36,603 nt of DNA from an uncultured Prevotellaceae bacterium. Lineage in GTDB: Bacteria > Bacteroidota > Bacteroidia > Bacteroidales > Bacteroidaceae. The stretch is from positions 1 through 36,603 of the forward strand of contig CACXXD010000054.1 in assembly GCA_902771445.1 (NCBI GenBank), in the 5' to 3' direction. Positions 7,695-18,019 of the stretch are shown in pieces. Under the pieces are notes generated by a model. That model ran no database searches. It had not been told where the DNA came from and worked only from the letters and a program-made list of their open reading frames with translations. The translations under genes were made by a program, and so were the position numbers. Each line of letters opens with the position of its first letter. Positions within the stretch are counted from its first letter, which is position 1.

Positions 7695-8900
7695 ATGCCA
7701 GAAATATCCGTTCGTGGGCTTGAAATGCCCGAAAGTCCTATCCGTAAACTTGCTCCGTTGGCTGTTGCAGCCAAAAAAAGAGGAACTAAGGTCTACCACC
7801 TGAACATCGGCCAGCCCGACCTCCCTACCCCGCAAATTGCACTGGACGCACTCAAACATATAGACCGCGAGATACTCGAATATTCACCGTCGCAAGGCTA
7901 TCTCAGCTACAGGGAAAAGCTGGTAGGATATTATGCCAGATATAATATTAATGTAACAGCCGACGACATCATCATCACTTCTGGCGGCTCGGAGGCAGTA
8001 CTGTTTGCATTCATGTCGTGCCTCAACCCCGGTGACGAAATCATTGTGCCGGAACCCGCATACGCCAACTATATGGCTTTTGCCATCTCGGCAGGTGCAA
8101 AAATTCGCACGATTGCGACAACTATCGACGAAGGATTCTCGCTTCCGAAGGTTGAGAAATTCGAGGAACTGATCAACGAGCGCACACGCGCCATCATGAT
8201 TTGCAATCCCAACAACCCGACAGGCTACCTCTACACGCGTCGTGAGATGAACCAGATTCGCGATCTGGTGAAGAAATACGATCTGTATCTTTTCTCCGAC
8301 GAGGTCTACAGAGAATACATCTATACGGGTTCGCCCTATATCTCAGCATGCCACTTGGAGGGAATCGAGCAAAATGTTATCCTGATTGACTCTGTATCAA
8401 AAAGATATAGCGAATGCGGCATAAGAATCGGTGCACTGATTACAAAAAATGCCGAGGTAAGGGCCGCCGTCATGAAATTCTGTCAGGCCCGACTCTCACC
8501 GCCACTCATCGGACAGATTGTTGCCGAGGCGTCGCTCGATGCTCCTGAAGAGTACTACCGTGACGTCTACGATGAATATGTAGACCGCCGCAAATGTCTC
8601 ATCGACGGCTTGAACCGCATACCAGGTGTGTATTCTCCTATCCCAATGGGAGCATTCTACACGGTAGCAAAACTGCCCGTCGACGATGCTGAGAAATTCT
8701 GCAGATGGTGTCTTTCCGATTTCGAATATGAGGGGGCAACGGTCATGATGGCTCCTGCCGCAGGCTTCTACACGACACCAGGCGCAGGCAGAGACCAAGT
8801 ACGTATCGCCTACGTGCTGAAAAAGGAAGACCTGACACATGCTTTGGTTGTATTGAGAAAGGCCCTGGAGGCCTATCCCGGACGAACACTTTCAGAATGA
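7695..8900 (+). CDS. Class I aminotransferase (AspC-like)
   Basis: This 401-residue subgroup I aminotransferase has NIGQPDLPTP near the N-terminus, NPNNPTG (171-177), the Asp and Tyr of SDEVYREY (201-208), the PLP lysine Lys236 in SVSKRYSECGIRIG, and a C-terminal substrate-binding Arg in QVRIAYV. Aspartate or aromatic/branched amino acid transamination is likely but cannot be specified. It ends in ATGA, shared with the start of the following permease gene (8897), so the two are translationally coupled. The functional reason for that pairing is not obvious. Confidence 0.9.
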   Translation: MPEISVRGLEMPESPIRKLAPLAVAAKKRGTKVYHLNIGQPDLPTPQIALDALKHIDREILEYSPSQGYLSYREKLVGYYARYNINVTADDIIITSGGSEAVLFAFMSCLNPGDEIIVPEPAYANYMAFAISAGAKIRTIATTIDEGFSLPKVEKFEELINERTRAIMICNPNNPTGYLYTRREMNQIRDLVKKYDLYLFSDEVYREYIYTGSPYISACHLEGIEQNVILIDSVSKRYSECGIRIGALITKNAEVRAAVMKFCQARLSPPLIGQIVAEASLDAPEEYYRDVYDEYVDRRKCLIDGLNRIPGVYSPIPMGAFYTVAKLPVDDAEKFCRWCLSDFEYEGATVMMAPAAGFYTTPGAGRDQVRIAYVLKKEDLTHALVVLRKALEAYPGRTLSE

Positions 8901-10177
8901 ATCTACCACTATTTCTTTCGCGTAGGATATATGGAGGAAAAGCTGACCGTCCGCAATCAACTCAGGATGGTCAGCAAAAAAACGAGAATGTCAGTCGGCC
9001 CGCCATCCAGATAGCAACGATTGGAGTGGCCATCGGACTGGCTGTCATGATTGTGACGGTCAGCGTTGTTCTTGGCTTCAAGCATACCATACGCGACAAG
9101 ATAGCCGGCTTCGGCAGTCATATACAAATAGAGAATATCATGACCATCAACACGATGTCGACCTATCCTATTTGTATAGACGACAGCATGCTACAGGTTC
9201 TGAATGGCATTGAAGGCGTGCACCATGCGCAACGCTACGACCAATGCCAGGGAGTGCTGAAGACCGATTCCGACTTCCTGGGCATCGTGATAAAGGGTAT
9301 TGGACCCGAATATGACTTGTCCTTCCTTCAGGAACATCTGGTAGCAGGCGAACTGCCTGTGTTTTGCGACTCTTCCACCAACTATCCGCTGGTTGTTTCG
9401 CAGACGATTGCCGACAAACTTCGGCTGGAGATCGGTGACCGCATCTTTGCTTATTTCATCAACGATGACGGTGTGAGAACCCGACGTTTCAATGTTTGTG
9501 CCATCTATCAGACAAACATGAAGCGATTCGATGATATATTCTGTATCACAGACATTTATGCGACGACGAAAATCAATGGATGGTTCAAGGAACAGTGTGC
9601 TGGTGCTGAACTCATATTGGATGATTTCGACAAACTGGAGACCACAAACAGGAACGTAATCAAGAAGGTAAACCGCACACTCGATCGATACAATAGCATT
9701 ATATCCTCGATGACACTCCTTGAAAGCTATCCTCAGGTTTTCTCGTGGCTGGACTTGCTTGACATCAATGTCTGGATAATTCTGGGTCTGATGATCGTAC
9801 TTGCAGGATTTACCATGACAAGCGGCTTACTTATCATCATTCTTGAGCGCACACAGATGATCGGGACACTGAAGGCCCTCGGAGCACGCAATGCCGTCAT
9901 CAGAAAGACGTTCTTGTGGTTTGCAGTCTTCATCATGGGACGAGGACTGGCTTGGGGCAACATCATCGGCATAGGCATCATCATCCTACAGAAGACAACA
10001 GGCATCATCAAACTGGATCCGCAGACCTACTACGTCAGCGAAGCACCGATGGAGCTCAATATTTTCCTAATCGTCTTATTGAATCTTGCTACGCTGTTCA
10101 TCTGTCTTTTCGTGCTCATTGCCCCCACCTATTTGGTATCAAAAATCGAACCTGCACGCTCTATGAGATACGAGTAG
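8897..10177 (+). CDS. LolC/E-like ABC transporter permease (FtsX family)
   Basis: In this 426-residue protein one transmembrane segment lies near 37-62. A large extracytoplasmic MacB-type core domain (about 65-280) follows, then three helices near 290-315, 333-360 and 388-412. This is the topology of LolC/LolE and other FtsX-like permeases. Lol permeases extract lipoproteins from the inner membrane for LolA. The ATPase partner is not adjacent, which is common in Bacteroidetes. The start overlaps the aminotransferase stop by 4 bases. A LolA-like gene lies 3.8 kb further on, but in a different operon. Confidence 0.85.
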   Translation: MNLPLFLSRRIYGGKADRPQSTQDGQQKNENVSRPAIQIATIGVAIGLAVMIVTVSVVLGFKHTIRDKIAGFGSHIQIENIMTINTMSTYPICIDDSMLQVLNGIEGVHHAQRYDQCQGVLKTDSDFLGIVIKGIGPEYDLSFLQEHLVAGELPVFCDSSTNYPLVVSQTIADKLRLEIGDRIFAYFINDDGVRTRRFNVCAIYQTNMKRFDDIFCITDIYATTKINGWFKEQCAGAELILDDFDKLETTNRNVIKKVNRTLDRYNSIISSMTLLESYPQVFSWLDLLDINVWIILGLMIVLAGFTMTSGLLIIILERTQMIGTLKALGARNAVIRKTFLWFAVFIMGRGLAWGNIIGIGIIILQKTTGIIKLDPQTYYVSEAPMELNIFLIVLLNLATLFICLFVLIAPTYLVSKIEPARSMRYE

Positions 10178-10240
10178 AAGGGTTGCAGATTTCTTTATAT
10201 TTTTTAAAAACTTCATCATTCTGCAAAATTTTAGCCGAAT

Positions 10241-10273
10241 TTTGCTGTTTTTCGATATTTATTTTTAACTTTG
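10241..10273 (+). promoter_or_regulatory. Promoter of recJ-recQ
   Basis: TTTG at 10241-10244, a 21-base spacer and TAACTTTG at 10266-10273 fit the Bacteroidetes consensus. This predicts an untranslated leader of about 90 bases before the recJ ATG. Confidence 0.6.
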
Positions 10274-10369
10274 TATGCTCTATGCATTTACATGAGCCCA
10301 ATAGTGTTTGCAAGACATTCATCTTGTACAAACCTATTATCAACAACGAAATAAAAAACCAAATATATA

Positions 10370-12091
10370 ATGAATTTCAAATGGAATTACGAACAACCGA
10401 CAATCGAGCGACAGCAGTTGGCTAAGGAGCTTGCTGAGAAGATAGGGATGAGTCCTGTCATCGGCGAATTGTTGCTAAGACGAGGCATCAAGACCGAATC
10501 GGCGGCTAAGCGATTCTTCCGTCCTATGCTCAATGAACTCATCGACCCTTTCCTCATGAACGACATGGACGTTGCCGTCGACAGACTGAACGATGCTATG
10601 GGGCGCAAGGAGCGCATCATGGTATACGGCGACTATGACGTGGATGGATGCACGGCAGTTGCATTGGTCTACAAGTTTCTTCAGCAGTTCTACTCGAACA
10701 TGGAATACTATATTCCGGACCGCTATGAGGAAGGCTATGGCATCAGCAAGAAAGGACTCGACTATGCAGCAACGCAGAACGTGAAGCTGATCATTGTGCT
10801 TGATTGCGGAATAAAGGCGATAGACGAGATTGCATACGCAAAGTCGTTAGGCATAGACTTTATCATCTGCGACCATCATGTGCCAGATGATGTACTCCCC
10901 TGCGCCACTGCCATCCTCAACCCCAAGCGTGTTGACTCCACTTATCCTTTCAAACACCTGTGCGGATGCGGTGTAGGCTTTAAGTTCATGCAGGCATTTG
11001 CCAAAAACAACGGCATCCCCTTCTCGCAACTCATCCCCCTACTCGACTTTTGCGCAGTCAGCATTGCTGCCGACATTGTGCCAGTGATGGGCGAGAACCG
11101 AATCCTTGCCTATCACGGACTAAAGCAACTGAACCAGAACCCAAGCGTAGGTCTAAAATCTATCATTGAAATCTGTGGTCTGACAGGGCGCGAGATCACG
11201 ATGAGCGACATCGTTTTCAAGATCGGGCCGCGAATCAATGCTTCTGGCCGTGTGCAGAACGGCACAGAAACCGTAGACTTGCTCGTCGAAAAGGACTTTC
11301 AGAAAGCACTGGCCGAAGCAACTCACATCAACGAGTACAATGAGCAGCGGAAGGACATCGATAAGCAAATGACCGAAGAAGCCAACCAGATTGTAGAGCG
11401 ACTGGAAAGCCAGGAGCACCAGCCTGCCATTGTGCTGTACGACGAAGGCTGGAAGAAAGGTGTTGTGGGTATTGTGGCTTCCCGACTTACCGAGATTTAT
11501 TATCGCCCAACGATTGTTCTTTCCTGCCAGGATGGCATTGCGAGCGGTTCGGCACGTAGCGTGGCTGGATACGACATTTACGATGCCATCAAGAGCTGCC
11601 GCGACTTGCTTGAGAATTTTGGCGGTCACACCTATGCCGTGGGATTGTCGTTGAAGGTTGAAAACATACCTGCTTTCCGGCAGCGTTTTCAGCAATATGT
11701 GAGCACGCACATACAGCCCGAACAGACCGAGGCCCTGCTGGACATTGAATCGGAGTTGGACTTCAAGGACATCACCAAGAAGCTTCAGAATGATCTGAAG
11801 AAGCTTGCTCCTCACGGTCCCGACAATCCCAAGCCGCTTTTCTGTACCCGTAACGTCTACGACTACGGAACGTCAAAAGTGGTGGGCAAACAGCAAGAAC
11901 ACATCAAGCTGGAACTTGTCGACTCCAGATCGAGCAACGTCATGAATGGCATAGCCTTTGGTCAGAGTGCAGCCGCACGCTACATTAAGTCAAAATGTTC
12001 TTTCGACATCATTTATACCATCGAAGAGAACATCTACAAGCGAGGCGAAGTTCAGCTACAGATTGAAGATATAAAGCCAAGTGATGCTTGA
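10370..12091 (+). CDS. recJ: Single-stranded-DNA-specific exonuclease RecJ
   Basis: This 573-residue DHH/DHHA1 phosphoesterase shows metal-binding motifs DYDVDG (88-93), DCG (145-147) and DHH (168-170). A DHHA1 region follows, with GGHTYAVGLSLK near residue 420, and a C-terminal OB-like part. RecJ degrades single-stranded DNA 5' to 3' with Mn/Mg in RecF-pathway recombination and repair. The stop overlaps the recQ start by 8 bases, so exonuclease and helicase are co-translated, which fits their joint action at gaps and breaks. It has its own promoter and leader. Confidence 0.95.
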   Translation: MNFKWNYEQPTIERQQLAKELAEKIGMSPVIGELLLRRGIKTESAAKRFFRPMLNELIDPFLMNDMDVAVDRLNDAMGRKERIMVYGDYDVDGCTAVALVYKFLQQFYSNMEYYIPDRYEEGYGISKKGLDYAATQNVKLIIVLDCGIKAIDEIAYAKSLGIDFIICDHHVPDDVLPCATAILNPKRVDSTYPFKHLCGCGVGFKFMQAFAKNNGIPFSQLIPLLDFCAVSIAADIVPVMGENRILAYHGLKQLNQNPSVGLKSIIEICGLTGREITMSDIVFKIGPRINASGRVQNGTETVDLLVEKDFQKALAEATHINEYNEQRKDIDKQMTEEANQIVERLESQEHQPAIVLYDEGWKKGVVGIVASRLTEIYYRPTIVLSCQDGIASGSARSVAGYDIYDAIKSCRDLLENFGGHTYAVGLSLKVENIPAFRQRFQQYVSTHIQPEQTEALLDIESELDFKDITKKLQNDLKKLAPHGPDNPKPLFCTRNVYDYGTSKVVGKQQEHIKLELVDSRSSNVMNGIAFGQSAAARYIKSKCSFDIIYTIEENIYKRGEVQLQIEDIKPSDA

Positions 12092-13979
12092 GTATCGCGA
12101 AATTCTTAGGAAATACTGGGGATTTGATGATTTCAGAGGCATTCAGTCTGAAATCATCAAATCTATTACAAGCGGACACGACACATTGGGACTGATGCCT
12201 ACGGGCGGCGGAAAATCCATCACCTTCCAAGTGCCAGCACTGGCTATGGACGGGGTGTGCATCGTGTTCACCCCTCTGATTGCCCTGATGAAAGACCAGG
12301 TGAATCACTTGCACAAACGTGGCATCAAGGCAGCGGCCATCTATTCTGATCTGCCGAAAGAAGAGATTATACGCATACTTGAAAATGCCATTTTCGGGGC
12401 AATCAAGTTGCTTTATATCTCGCCCGAACGTCTTTCATCTGACATCTTTCGCACAAAACTACGACACATGAAAGTCAGTTTCATCTGCGTCGACGAAGCC
12501 CACTGCATTTCTCAATGGGGCTATGACTTCCGCCCAAGCTACTTGCAGATAGCGGACATCAGAGCAGATCATCCCGACGTGCCGATTCTTGCTTTGACCG
12601 CTACCGCTACCCCATCGGTCGTAGAAGACATACAACAACAACTGAGATTCCGGGAACCATGCGTGTTTCGCATGAGTTTCGAGCGAAAGAATCTTGCCTA
12701 CATCGTGAGATATGCCATGAACAAGGCCGAACAACTGGTACACATATTGAACAATGTGCCAGGTTCGGCCATCGTCTATGCCCGAAGCCGCAAACGAACT
12801 AAAGAAATTGCAGAATATCTGACGGCTGTAGGGCTCAATGCCAGTTACTTTCATGCCGGACTGGATAATGCAGAAAAAGACTTGCGACAAGATGACTGGC
12901 AAAAAGACAAGACTCGCATCATTGTGGCAACAAATGCGTTTGGCATGGGAATTGACAAACCCGACGTGCGCATCGTCATCCACATGGACAGTCCGAGCAG
13001 TCTGGAAGCCTATTTCCAAGAAGCCGGACGTGCGGGACGAGACGGAAAGAAAGCCTACGCTGTGCTTTTATACAACAATAACGATGCCAACAAGTTGCAG
13101 AAAAGACTGAGCGACACTTTCCCAGAAAAAGACTACATCAGAAAAGTTTATGACTCACTGGCCTACTTCTATCAAGTGGGGGTAGGTTCTGGCTATAACG
13201 CAGCTTTTGAATTTCCAATCGACCGATTCTGTCACGCCTACAAATTTTTCCCTATTCAAGTAGATGCTGCCCTAAAGATTCTCGACCGTGCCGGATACAT
13301 CAGTTACACAGCCAACGAGGAGAATCAGGCCAGAGTGAAATTCATCCTGGAGCGCGATGACCTCTACCGTCTTAAAGGTAATACGCAAAACGAAGACCTG
13401 GTCATCATCACACTCTTGCGCCAATACAGTGGATTGTTCAACGACTACTCTTACATAGATGAATCGCTCATTGCCCAGCTGACGGAACTAAGTCAGATAA
13501 CCGTCTACAGCATATTGAAATCATTGGCCCAGAAACGAATCATCAGTTTCATTCCGCAAAAGCAGACTCCCTACATCCGCTACACTCAACGGCGAGAAGA
13601 CTCGTGCCACTTGCAGTTTCCACCTGAAGTTTACGAGCAACTGAAAGAGCGTGCCAGAGAAAGAATCGAAACGATGACCAAGTACTTCATGACCGACAAC
13701 CAATGTCGCTCTCGCCAGCTTCTGCACTATTTCGGCGAGGACATTGCCGAAGAGTGTGGACAATGCGACGTATGTCTGGCACGGAAGAAGGAAGAAAAGG
13801 CGGACAGAGAAAAGGCGGAGAAGGAGATCATCGACCTATTAAAAGATAAGCAGCCACACTTTGTCAAGGAGTTGCACACCCTACAGTTGCCTTACGAGTC
13901 GATAGAAAAAGCTTTGATGAAACTCGTCTACGAAGCCATCATCATCGATGATGATGGCATGCTATCACTGAGAACATAA
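12084..13979 (+). CDS. recQ: ATP-dependent DNA helicase RecQ
   Basis: In this 631-residue superfamily 2 helicase Walker A is MPTGGGKS (38-45), the DEAH box is at 137-140 followed by CISQWGYDFRPSY, and motif VI is QEAGRAGRDG. The C-terminal RecQ zinc-binding part has Cys residues in CRSRQLL and CGQCDVC. The tail is short and I see no clear HRDC domain, so it looks like a RecQ without HRDC. ATG at 12084 was preferred over the GTG immediately before it. It overlaps recJ by 8 bases and would unwind DNA 3' to 5', feeding single strands to RecJ. Confidence 0.95.
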   Translation: MLEYREILRKYWGFDDFRGIQSEIIKSITSGHDTLGLMPTGGGKSITFQVPALAMDGVCIVFTPLIALMKDQVNHLHKRGIKAAAIYSDLPKEEIIRILENAIFGAIKLLYISPERLSSDIFRTKLRHMKVSFICVDEAHCISQWGYDFRPSYLQIADIRADHPDVPILALTATATPSVVEDIQQQLRFREPCVFRMSFERKNLAYIVRYAMNKAEQLVHILNNVPGSAIVYARSRKRTKEIAEYLTAVGLNASYFHAGLDNAEKDLRQDDWQKDKTRIIVATNAFGMGIDKPDVRIVIHMDSPSSLEAYFQEAGRAGRDGKKAYAVLLYNNNDANKLQKRLSDTFPEKDYIRKVYDSLAYFYQVGVGSGYNAAFEFPIDRFCHAYKFFPIQVDAALKILDRAGYISYTANEENQARVKFILERDDLYRLKGNTQNEDLVIITLLRQYSGLFNDYSYIDESLIAQLTELSQITVYSILKSLAQKRIISFIPQKQTPYIRYTQRREDSCHLQFPPEVYEQLKERARERIETMTKYFMTDNQCRSRQLLHYFGEDIAEECGQCDVCLARKKEEKADREKAEKEIIDLLKDKQPHFVKELHTLQLPYESIEKALMKLVYEAIIIDDDGMLSLRT

Positions 13980-14019
13980 AAAAAGTTTCACGACAACCTT
14001 ATCGATTGTCGTGAAACTT
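13978..14019 (-). terminator. Strong rho-independent terminator of the LolA-like gene
   Basis: The perfect 14-bp stem AAGTTTCACGACAA (13983-13996) pairs with 14006-14019 around a 9-base loop. On the minus strand it is followed by seven T residues. The last codons of the LolA-like gene form one arm. It sits between convergent genes and may also slow recQ transcription. Confidence 0.8.
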
Positions 14020-14622
14020 CCATCCCGAAGAATACTTATCAGCAGGAAAAACAAACTCCTCGTCACTTACGCTGCCCGACTGAAAATCAGAGATGCGTAT
14101 GGTAGTCCATATAAATGCCACCTTAATTCGTATCTTTATCGGAGCATAGGTGGTTCGGTCGACAAGCGCACGCACTTCCTTAATCGTTCCTTTCACTTTT
14201 TTCTTCTGCTTTAATATCAGCATAAGCCCATCGGAATTGTTTTTGATATTATAAGTAAAATCGTCCAGCGAAAACTTGAACCGACCACTGAATTTGTCCT
14301 TTTTATTGGAGTTGGCATCATAAATCTCAACCGTCTTCTTTTTCTTGTAAGCCATATAGGCGGTCTTGCCATCGCTCCACGAGGTAACACGATTGTCGAT
14401 AAATTTTTGCTTCTTGCCTTTCAGCCAAATCGTCCCGTTCGTCTTGTATAGCCCAATAATGTTGACATCGTAATGGAGTTTTGAACCCTGTTCTCCAAAT
14501 ACCTGGTTGTAGGCTGTGTCAAATATTCTTCTTGCCTGAATAGAGTTTGGTGTTTCCTCGTCTGCATGTCCCGCGAGCGAGGACAACAGAACGAGAAATA
14601 ATGCCAGAATTTTATTTCCCAT
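13999..14622 (-). CDS. LolA-like outer-membrane lipoprotein carrier family protein
   Basis: The 207-residue protein has a signal peptide, MGNKILALFLVLLSSLAGHA, cleaved near residue 20. A single beta-rich domain then has the LolA-like pattern of alternating strands (GTIWLKGKKQKFI, KTAYMAYKK, VRALVDRTTYAPIKIRI). LolA chaperones lipoproteins across the periplasm; Bacteroidetes have several LolA paralogues. It is monocistronic between a strong terminator and the acyl-CoA ligase terminator. Sequence conservation with classical LolA is weak, so a related function is inferred. Confidence 0.7.
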   Translation of the reverse strand: MGNKILALFLVLLSSLAGHADEETPNSIQARRIFDTAYNQVFGEQGSKLHYDVNIIGLYKTNGTIWLKGKKQKFIDNRVTSWSDGKTAYMAYKKKKTVEIYDANSNKKDKFSGRFKFSLDDFTYNIKNNSDGLMLILKQKKKVKGTIKEVRALVDRTTYAPIKIRIKVAFIWTTIRISDFQSGSVSDEEFVFPADKYSSGWKFHDNR

Positions 14623-14650
14623 TAAAAAAATAATTCCTTTTGTTGATAAA

Positions 14651-14676
14651 GACTAAGGTGAAAAGCCACCTTAGTC
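14651..14676 (-). terminator. Terminator after the acyl-CoA ligase gene
   Basis: The perfect 10-bp stem GACTAAGGTG/CACCTTAGTC has a 6-base loop and lies 11 bases beyond the ligase stop. The following T run on the minus strand is short (TTTATC). Confidence 0.6.
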
Positions 14677-14686
14677 TTCTGATTCA

Positions 14687-16339
14687 TCAAATAACTTCGA
14701 TTCCCATTTCCTCGCAAAGCTTCAAGCTCATTTCTTTCAGCTTGAACTTCTGGATTTTTCCAGAACCGGTCAAGGGGAACTGATCGATAAAGAACACATA
14801 CTTAGGTGTCTTGTAACGTGCGATCTTTCCTTTACAGAAATCTCTCACGTCTTCGGGCTCCATCGTCACGCCTTCCTGAAGGATGATGAATGCGCCAACT
14901 TCCTCGCCATATTTTTTCGAGGGAACAGCAGCCACCTGCACATCCTTAATGCCAGGCATGTGATAAAGGAATTCCTCAATCTCACGCGGATAAACGTTTT
15001 CGCCTCCACGGATAATCATATCCTTGATGCGACCCGTAATACGATAGTAACCGTTCTCGTCTTTTACACCTAAATCGCCCGAATGCAGGAAGCCGTTCTT
15101 GTCTATCACCTCAGCCGTAGCCTCGGGGTTCTTGTAATAGCCCTTCATGACGTTGAAGCCCTTGCAGCACATTTCGCCCTGCACGCCGACAGGACACTCT
15201 TCACCCGTCTCCGGGTCAATCACCTTCACCTCTACAAACGGGTAATCGCGGCCTACCGTCGTACACCTCAGTTCAAAACTATCATCTAGCGTCGTCTGTG
15301 TCATGCCTGGCGAACTCTCAGTCAGTCCATACACGCTTGTGATGGTCATATACATTTTCTCACTCACCTGTTTCATCAGTTCAACCGGGCATAACGAGCC
15401 GGCCATGATGCCAGTTCGAAGAGAACTCATGTCGAACATGCTGAACATAGGATGGTTAAGCTCGGCAATGAACATAGTGGGTACACCGTAGAGAGCCGTG
15501 CAACGCTCCTTGTGGACTGAAGCCAGCACCACCAATGGATCGAACTTCTCGACCATGACCTGTGTGCAGCCGTGGGTCAGGCAATTCATAGTGGCAAGCA
15601 CCACTCCAAAGCAATGGAACAAAGGCACACAGACACAGAGCTTGTCGTTCTGAGTGAATCCCATATTCTCGCCCGTGAAGAAGCCGTCGTTGGCAATATT
15701 GTAATGAGTCAGCATAACCCCCTTCGGGAATCCTGTCGTGCCAGAGGTATACTGCATATTCACGACATCGTGGCAACTCACGTTCTTTTTCATTTCGTTC
15801 AACTGGTCGTCATCTATATTCTGACCCAGAAGCAACAATTCGGCAGTGTTGTACATGCCACGGTATTTCTCCATGCCAATGTAGACCACATTCTTCAGAT
15901 GCGGGAACTTTTCACTATTCAGATGGCCGCGCTCACAATTTCTCAGCTCCGGCAGCATCTTATAGGTCATGTCGACATAATCACACTCCCATGTGCCATT
16001 GGTTATGCAGAGTGTATGCATGTCGGAGTTCTCGCAGAGATACTCCAGCTCCTTCTGTTTGTAGTTGGTGTTTACGGTCACGAGCACAGCACCAATCTTG
16101 GCTGTTGCATATAAGAAAGTGAGCCAGTCAGGCACGTTCGTAGCCCAGATGCCGACATTGCTCCCCTTGGTCACACCGATGGAAATCAATCCCTTAGCCA
16201 GATTGTCTACGCGCTCGTTAAACACCTTCCATGTAAAACGCAGATCACGATCCGAATAGACAATATACTCCTTGTCGGGTGTTGTCGTTGCCCAATACTC
16301 AAGCCAATCGCCTAAGGTTCTTTCTGAAAGTTGGTACAT
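14687..16339 (-). CDS. AMP-dependent acyl-CoA synthetase/ligase
   Basis: This 550-residue ANL-superfamily enzyme has the phosphate-binding motif [11 protein letters not shown] (197-207), [10 protein letters not shown], the hinge region [20 protein letters not shown] and the C-terminal catalytic lysine in [12 protein letters not shown]. It activates a carboxylic acid with ATP to an acyl-AMP and then the CoA thioester; a medium or long fatty acid is likely. It starts 9 bases after the XRE-cupin regulator gene, so regulator and enzyme share an operon. That suggests control by a fatty acid or acyl-CoA ligand. No signal peptide is present. Confidence 0.9.
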   Translation of the reverse strand: MYQLSERTLGDWLEYWATTTPDKEYIVYSDRDLRFTWKVFNERVDNLAKGLISIGVTKGSNVGIWATNVPDWLTFLYATAKIGAVLVTVNTNYKQKELEYLCENSDMHTLCITNGTWECDYVDMTYKMLPELRNCERGHLNSEKFPHLKNVVYIGMEKYRGMYNTAELLLLGQNIDDDQLNEMKKNVSCHDVVNMQYTSGTTGFPKGVMLTHYNIANDGFFTGENMGFTQNDKLCVCVPLFHCFGVVLATMNCLTHGCTQVMVEKFDPLVVLASVHKERCTALYGVPTMFIAELNHPMFSMFDMSSLRTGIMAGSLCPVELMKQVSEKMYMTITSVYGLTESSPGMTQTTLDDSFELRCTTVGRDYPFVEVKVIDPETGEECPVGVQGEMCCKGFNVMKGYYKNPEATAEVIDKNGFLHSGDLGVKDENGYYRITGRIKDMIIRGGENVYPREIEEFLYHMPGIKDVQVAAVPSKKYGEEVGAFIILQEGVTMEPEDVRDFCKGKIARYKTPKYVFFIDQFPLTGSGKIQKFKLKEMSLKLCEEMGIEVI

Positions 16340-16348
16340 AGCTATATA

Positions 16349-16927
16349 TTAAAAAGGTATATAAACAACAGCCAGAATCTTAGCGGCCTTTCCTGTCACA
16401 CCATGCACATGATGCTCTACTATCGAATCATAATAGATGCTGTCGCCTTCTTTCAAAGTAAATGTTTCCTTGCCATACTCTATTTCAAGTTCGCCACTCA
16501 GCACATAGATGAACTCCTCGCCTTCATGAGCCGAAAGCTTATAGACCTTTTCTTCGCTCGGCTGAATCTCAATGATGAATGGCTCCATCTGCCGTCCGGC
16601 TTTCTGTCTGGCGAGAGCAAAGTAATCCATGTGCTTCCGTGCATCAGTTGTGCCATTCGAGAAACTGATGCTGTTATCCCGCTCTTCGGCCCTGCAAACA
16701 ACAGGTCCCAGCGCATCGTTGTCATCTAAGAACGTACCCAGTCGGACACCAAGTGCTCTGGCAACCTTGATTAATGGTCCTAATGATGGCAAATATTCGT
16801 CGTTTTCTATCGAAACAATCTGTTCTACCGAGAGACCGCTTCTCTCTGAAATCTCCTCAACCGAGAGATTCTTGGATTCCCTAATACCCTTGATTTTGGA
16901 TCCGATAATCGTACTTGTATTGAACAT
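16349..16927 (-). CDS. XRE-cupin transcriptional regulator
   Basis: In this 192-residue protein an N-terminal XRE helix-turn-helix occupies about residues 8-65 (LSVEEISERSGLSVEQIVSI). A C-terminal cupin_2 barrel lies at about 115-190 (HEGEEFIYVLSGELEIEYG, with His at EHHVHG). Such proteins sense small ligands through the cupin and repress or activate neighbouring genes. Here the only co-transcribed gene is the acyl-CoA ligase. The same two-gene arrangement is common in Bacteroidetes, as far as I know. Confidence 0.9.
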   Translation of the reverse strand: MFNTSTIIGSKIKGIRESKNLSVEEISERSGLSVEQIVSIENDEYLPSLGPLIKVARALGVRLGTFLDDNDALGPVVCRAEERDNSISFSNGTTDARKHMDYFALARQKAGRQMEPFIIEIQPSEEKVYKLSAHEGEEFIYVLSGELEIEYGKETFTLKEGDSIYYDSIVEHHVHGVTGKAAKILAVVYIPF

Positions 16928-16964
16928 AATAATACTAAAATATTATTTTATTTAAAATTAGACG

Positions 16965-16972
16965 CAAAATTA
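16965..16972 (-). promoter_or_regulatory. -7 box for the XRE-cupin/ligase operon
   Basis: The minus strand reads TAATTTTG about 38 bases before the start codon. No good -33 element is seen. The remaining 170 bases up to 17141 are AT-rich with no gene. Confidence 0.5.
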
Positions 16973-17141
16973 CTAATTCTGAATGAAAAATCGATTGTTT
17001 TTCGGAAGATTAACAAAATATCGGCTCAATTATTGACAGATTAAAGCAATTTCACCAGAAAAACATCACTATGCCAAATTACAGTGCCTCCAATACATTG
17101 TTCATTTACTATTCGAAAATTTACGATTTACTTTTTTTTGA

Positions 17142-17738
17142 TTGTTAAATTTGATTTCGATTTATTCTCAGTTACATAATCCCCCCGTCTTCTACTATCG
17201 GGAGTTACCAAAAGAGACACTTTTCAAGGAGTGTACGGCTTTTCATTTGAACGATGACGACTGGCAGCTTACCGACGAGTATTTCCGTCTGCTCTGGCAT
17301 ACCGTCAACCGCCAGCCCCTGTCACATTCCTCTGTCCGTGCCTTGCAAACGGCGCTCCTCTCCGAACTCCGCCTTATATATAATAAAGAAAACGCAGAAA
17401 GGAAGCGTCATCCCGTCAGCCGTCAGGAGGATATTTTTCATCGCTTTACCATTCTCGTCAACGAGCATGCCGCACGTGAACACGCCATCGCCTTCTATGC
17501 CGACCGTCTCTGCCTGACACCCAACCATCTTGGATCCGTCATCCGGGAAGTCAGCGGACAGACAGTCATGCAATGGATTCATCGCCACATCATCCAGCAG
17601 GCCAAACTACAACTGAAATACAGCGACCTGCCCGTCTGGCAGATCGCTGAGTCGCTGAACTTCCCTAATCCCTCGTTCTTCTCCAAGTTCTTCAAGCGCG
17701 AGACGGGGATGACACCAGCCGAATATCGAAATGGATAA
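17142..17738 (+). pseudogene. AraC-family regulator, lacking its N-terminal sensor domain
   Basis: The 198 codons end with a good AraC/XylS DNA-binding domain (about residues 95-196). Both helix-turn-helix halves are visible (FYADRLCLTPNHLGSVIREV and WQIAESLNFPNPSFFSKFFKRETGMTPAEYRN). Full-length members of this group have roughly 280-300 residues; the N-terminal cupin part is absent. An in-frame TGA directly precedes the only usable start, TTG at 17142. The 5' end therefore seems deleted, or a short form is made from a poor start. It lies beside the GH27 gene and may be its former regulator. Confidence 0.65.
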
Positions 17739-18019
17739 ATATTTCTAAATAATTAATCGTTTCCTCAACTGATTCAGATTTTCCCTATCTGCATACGCTT
17801 GAAGAATTCCTTTACGGCATTGCGCTAATACATCCCCTTGACATAGACCAGCGAGGCATGCATGGTTTCCCTGGCTTCCTTAATTGGAATAGCTATCCAA
17901 GTATTTCCTCTTTGTGCGTTAAAAGTGCAAAAAGACGGGCGGAAGTGTTGCAAATCGTCACTTCAACCCGCTAAATATCTTTCGTTACAATTATAGATTA
18001 TGCTTTTCCAGCCATCCCT
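17739..18019. other. Intergenic region with a possible coding relic
   Basis: No intact gene is seen. On the minus strand about 17790-17905 a short reading frame, interrupted by a TAG, reads EARETMHASLVYVKGMY then RNAVKEFFKRMQ, which looks protein-like but which I cannot assign. An imperfect hairpin (GCGGAAGTG against CACTTCAACCCGC, about 17938-17974) may be a terminator. Confidence 0.3.

Noticed and set aside
9916-10425. 169-codon plus-strand frame across the permease/recJ gap
   Set aside because: It begins in another frame of the permease gene and runs through the promoter and leader of recJ; the product looks random.
11153-11815. 220-codon minus-strand frame inside recJ
   Set aside because: Antisense shadow of a strongly conserved coding region; no promoter or family.
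16550-16566. TCGCTCGGCTGA, similar to part of the 29-bp element
   Set aside because: Only about 9 bases match, the hairpins are absent, and it is coding in the XRE-cupin gene.
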